DNA of 22,803 nt, from contig JACPIL010000037.1 of the NCBI GenBank assembly GCA_016188105.1, positions 1 to 22,803 of the forward strand, read 5' to 3'. The translations under genes and the position numbers were made by a program. Source of the stretch: Candidatus Woesearchaeota archaeon. GTDB lineage: Archaea > Nanobdellota > Nanobdellia > Woesearchaeales > GW2011-AR9. Shown here piece after piece: positions 20,678 through 22,803 of the stretch (its first letter is position 1; each line of letters starts with the position of its first letter). The notes beneath the pieces were generated by a model that was not told the origin of the DNA, ran no database searches, and worked only from the letters and a program-made list of their open reading frames with translations.

Positions 20678-21055
20678 TTACTTAGTTTTTACTATATATC
20701 TACTGTTTTCCTTATTTGAAGGATCTTCAGGACTGCATTTCCACTGCCACTCTTGAGCTTCACAGTCATTCTCTTCTCTTTTTCTACTCCATTCATCACT
20801 GATGCCTCTTAAAATAGTACCTTCATCGTAATTTTTTTTATTACAGTTAGCATTAAATTGTTTTAGATAATTTATGGTTACAAGGTCGCAGAGAGCTTCC
20901 TGCCTATTTGTTTCAGAAGCAGTTATTTCTTCATCATCAGGTCTTCCCATCATGTATCCTACTCCAAAAGTAGCGGCATAAGAAAAAGCCAAGCCAGCAA
21001 ACAAAGCTCCAGCTACCATAGTTCCACAACCAGATTTTTTATTCGTCATTTTCAT
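20678..21055 (-). CDS. Membrane-anchored unknown protein, 125 aa
   Basis: A short basic N-terminus with MTNKKSGCG is followed by one hydrophobic segment (about 12-36, Gly/Ala-rich) and an acidic external or internal domain. Four cysteines follow (Cys56, Cys71, Cys98, Cys107), enough for two disulfides if outside the cell. An AGAGGT site lies just before the ATG, inside the end of the upstream 56-residue gene. The family is unknown. An alternative start is the Met at residue 3. Confidence 0.65.
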   Translation of the reverse strand: MKMTNKKSGCGTMVAGALFAGLAFSYAATFGVGYMMGRPDDEEITASETNRQEALCDLVTINYLKQFNANCNKKNYDEGTILRGISDEWSRKREENDCEAQEWQWKCSPEDPSNKENSRYIVKTK

Positions 21056-21226
21056 TTACCTCTGTTTTGTTATGTAGCTGACAGCAATATAGGCACATAA
21101 GCCAAGCATGAATTTACGTTCTTCTGCCTTTTCTCTAGCCTGCACTACTGCTGCCTGAGGATCCCGTAAGGAAATATTTCCTATTTTGATTCTTTGCATA
21201 TCTTTTGAAATTTTATATTCGATCAT
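21056..21226 (-). CDS. Unknown small protein, 56 aa
   Basis: The frame encodes MIEYKISKDMQRIKIGNISLRDPQ followed by a helical, charged stretch (VVQAREKAEERKF) and a hydrophobic end (MLGLCAYIAVSYITKQR) that could touch a membrane. Its stop is immediately before the next gene's ATG, and the next gene's ribosome-binding site lies in its last codons, so the two form an operon. A TATA-like GTTTATAAAG lies about 45 bases upstream (21266-21275 on the minus strand). No family is recognised. Confidence 0.55.
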   Translation of the reverse strand: MIEYKISKDMQRIKIGNISLRDPQAAVVQAREKAEERKFMLGLCAYIAVSYITKQR

Positions 21227-21311
21227 TTTTCATTCATCTCTTTTAGTATCTCAATAAGAAGCCTCTTTATAAACATTTCGCTTTAATAGTAACTACTAAG
21301 TGACAACTCGG

Positions 21312-22172
21312 CTAATGCCCTTTTTCCATAATCTTCTTCAGTTCAGAAGAGATAAACTGCCCGGAAGCCTTCCCTGCCAGCCGTTTCATGGCCAATCCCA
21401 TCAAAGCAGAAAAGGGTGCCTCTTTATTTTCGGCTACTATCCTCAACAATTCCTTGTGAATCTCTTCCGTTCCTAGCGCGGCATATCGTTTAATATCGAA
21501 CTTATCGGTAATCATGTCAATCAGCACATCCAAGAAAATATCCTTGTGAATCTTCCCTTCGCTCAAATATCGAAAAACATCTCTAAAATTCTCTTCGGTC
21601 AGCTTTTCAGGGTCGTGATGGAATTGCCGCTTAATATCCAAAGGGGTGGAAATAAGCGTCTCTGCAATAAAGGCAGGCTTAATGGCAGGATATTTCTCCA
21701 CTAATTCTTCAAATAAGCCAACTTTATCTGACTTTGCGGCAAATTCTGCCAAATCCTTGCCTAAGCCTAAAGTAACATGAAATCGTTCCATCTTCTCTTC
21801 CAATGTTTCTGGTAATACTATCTTTTTCAAATCAGGTTTAATAAGTGGTACATCTGTTTCTGGATACATTCTCGCTGCTCCAGGGATAGGTCGTAAATAG
21901 GTTGTGGTACCATCAGCATTTGCTTTTCGCACTTCTGCTGGAATTCCTTTCAATAATTCTTGAGCTCGTTGATAAACTGCTTCTAATGCAACCCTTGCTT
22001 TTCTTTCTTCATCAGCCACTAATACAAAAGCATCTTTCTCAGTACAACCAAGCTGCTTTTTGACAGAAACCACTTCCTGTTCAGAAATACCATATCGCGG
22101 CAGTTCATCTGAATGAAATATACCACCAACTCCTGCTCTTACTTTCGCCCAATCAGAAAATTCTGTTCCCAC
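21312..22172 (-). CDS. gatE: Glu-tRNA(Gln) amidotransferase subunit E, C-terminal part
   Basis: This 286-residue segment starts with GTG (22172), directly after and in the same frame as a TGA. It begins VGTEFSDWAKVRAGVGGIFHSDELPRYGI, which in intact GatE follows PGRR(L) without a break. It carries the rest of the GatE fold: the AspRS-like insertion with LRPIPGAARMYPETD, then the helical and YqeY-like tail domains that bind tRNA-Gln. GatE with GatD converts Glu-tRNA(Gln) to Gln-tRNA(Gln) in archaea. The length and motifs are normal to the end, and there is no other lesion. It could be translated by re-initiation at TGA-GTG, read through, or represent half of a pseudogene. Confidence 0.85.
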   Translation of the reverse strand: MGTEFSDWAKVRAGVGGIFHSDELPRYGISEQEVVSVKKQLGCTEKDAFVLVADEERKARVALEAVYQRAQELLKGIPAEVRKANADGTTTYLRPIPGAARMYPETDVPLIKPDLKKIVLPETLEEKMERFHVTLGLGKDLAEFAAKSDKVGLFEELVEKYPAIKPAFIAETLISTPLDIKRQFHHDPEKLTEENFRDVFRYLSEGKIHKDIFLDVLIDMITDKFDIKRYAALGTEEIHKELLRIVAENKEAPFSALMGLAMKRLAGKASGQFISSELKKIMEKGH

Positions 22173-22803
22173 TCATCTTCCAGGCTGCACTTCTCTGCCA
22201 ATATAACCAGTGAGACCAGGTAGCTTTACTCCAAGAATTTTGCCTTTTTTCGCTAAGGTATTTTTGATCACATTTGCTGCAGAATGTACAAAGAGTGAAC
22301 TAACCTCGACCGCATGAAAGGAAGGCAAGGTTACCTTTTTTAACTCATCCTTGATCCTCAATAATTCTTGCTGCCGCTTGACTTCTAACTCAACTAGCAA
22401 TGGCAATTGGCGTAAATCCTGCGCGCCTTTAATTTCGATTCTTGCTCCGCCCTTGATGGAAACGTTAACATCCTGTCTGATTGTTCCTAACCCTCGTTTA
22501 ACTCCGGGAAGAGAACGTAATAACATCCCCAGCTTTTTAGCAGCTTCCTGGCATTGCTCAGGTGTGGTTATATCCGGAGCTGTTCCAACTTCAATCAGCG
22601 GAATTCCTAATCTATCCAGAGAATATGCTTTTTCCTCTGCTGTTTCACTCACAATTCTACATGAATCTTCTTCTAATGAAACGTTCGTAATCCGTACTTT
22701 TCCAGAACTTGTTTCGATTAAACCTTCTTTTGCCAGCAACGCTGTCCGTTGAAATCCTGAAGTATTTGAACCATCAACAATCGTCTTTCGCATTACCTGC
22801 ACT
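22173..22803 (-). CDS. gatE: Glu-tRNA(Gln) amidotransferase subunit E, N-terminal part, runs off window
   Basis: The frame is open to the window edge, so the 5' end is missing; about 130 residues of a normal GatE would lie outside. Visible hallmarks are VMRKTIVDGSNTSGFQRTALLA, LDRLGIPLIEVGTAPDI, the nucleotide/kinase-pocket region RQDVNVSIKGGARIEIKGAQDL, and GLTGYIGREVQPGR. It belongs to the GatB/GatE cradle domain that activates the glutamate ester with ATP. The frame ends at TGA (22173-22175) where homologs have a second arginine, a change reachable from CGA or AGA by one base. TGA is an ordinary stop for other genes here (1124, 18197), so global recoding is unlikely. Confidence 0.9.
   Translation of the reverse strand, partial: VQVMRKTIVDGSNTSGFQRTALLAKEGLIETSSGKVRITNVSLEEDSCRIVSETAEEKAYSLDRLGIPLIEVGTAPDITTPEQCQEAAKKLGMLLRSLPGVKRGLGTIRQDVNVSIKGGARIEIKGAQDLRQLPLLVELEVKRQQELLRIKDELKKVTLPSFHAVEVSSLFVHSAANVIKNTLAKKGKILGVKLPGLTGYIGREVQPGR

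Noticed and set aside
22173..22175. Reassignment of TGA to an amino acid in this organism
   Set aside because: Other clear genes here end at TGA (hepT at 1124, the pilin-like gene at 18197, several ATGA overlaps), so the codon is an ordinary stop.
1..22803. CRISPR array, rRNA genes or prophage
   Set aside because: No regularly spaced repeats, rRNA stretches, integrase, terminase or capsid genes are visible; the endolysin-like gene is in a cellular operon with an export signal.

Overview
The window looks archaeal and most like a DPANN (Woesearchaeota-type) genome. The signs are: archaeal TATA boxes about 25 bases upstream of many leaderless starts; GGTG/GAGGT ribosome-binding sites; GatE of the archaeal tRNA-dependent glutamine pathway; a short archaeal-type triosephosphate isomerase; an archaeal prepilin peptidase with class III (pilin-like) signal peptides; a tiny DUF1931-type histone-fold protein; and tRNA genes with bulge-helix-bulge introns. 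The lineage is inferred from gene content, not from a marker tree.

Left part (1-8350). A partial unknown gene meets a coupled mntA-hepT-xth operon whose exonuclease III gene has lost its catalytic 3' end. Next come a small cysteine protein, a HAD nucleotidase and a 2-hydroxyacid dehydrogenase. A tRNA-like gene with a T-loop intron follows, then small unknown and zinc-ribbon genes, a convergent ribbon-helix-helix/PIN pair, a CAU tRNA with the same kind of T-loop intron, a lipoprotein, a HIT hydrolase, a transglutaminase-like lipoprotein, a mini-histone and two coiled-coil proteins.

Middle (8350-18200). Two copies of a short inverted-repeat element, each flanked by its own direct repeat, sit between divergent promoters. 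Between them lie a bacterial-type GTP cyclohydrolase II gene and a secreted protein with about sixteen 20-residue repeats. To the right is a cell-surface/pilus region: prepilin peptidase, a large acidic membrane-anchored surface protein, two paralogous pilin-like proteins, a small membrane protein and a secreted lipoprotein with a lectin-like C-terminus.

Right part (18200-22803). A tightly overlapping five-gene operon on the minus strand runs from a lambda-endolysin-like lipoprotein through two membrane proteins to tpiA and a small putative zinc protein. Upstream of it are two small unknown genes, then gatE, which is cut in frame by a TGA at a normally arginine position and runs off the window.

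The most notable points are the shared T-loop introns in two tRNAs, the MITE-like element pair with target duplications, the split gatE, and a predicted murein-degrading lipoprotein in an organism not expected to have murein.
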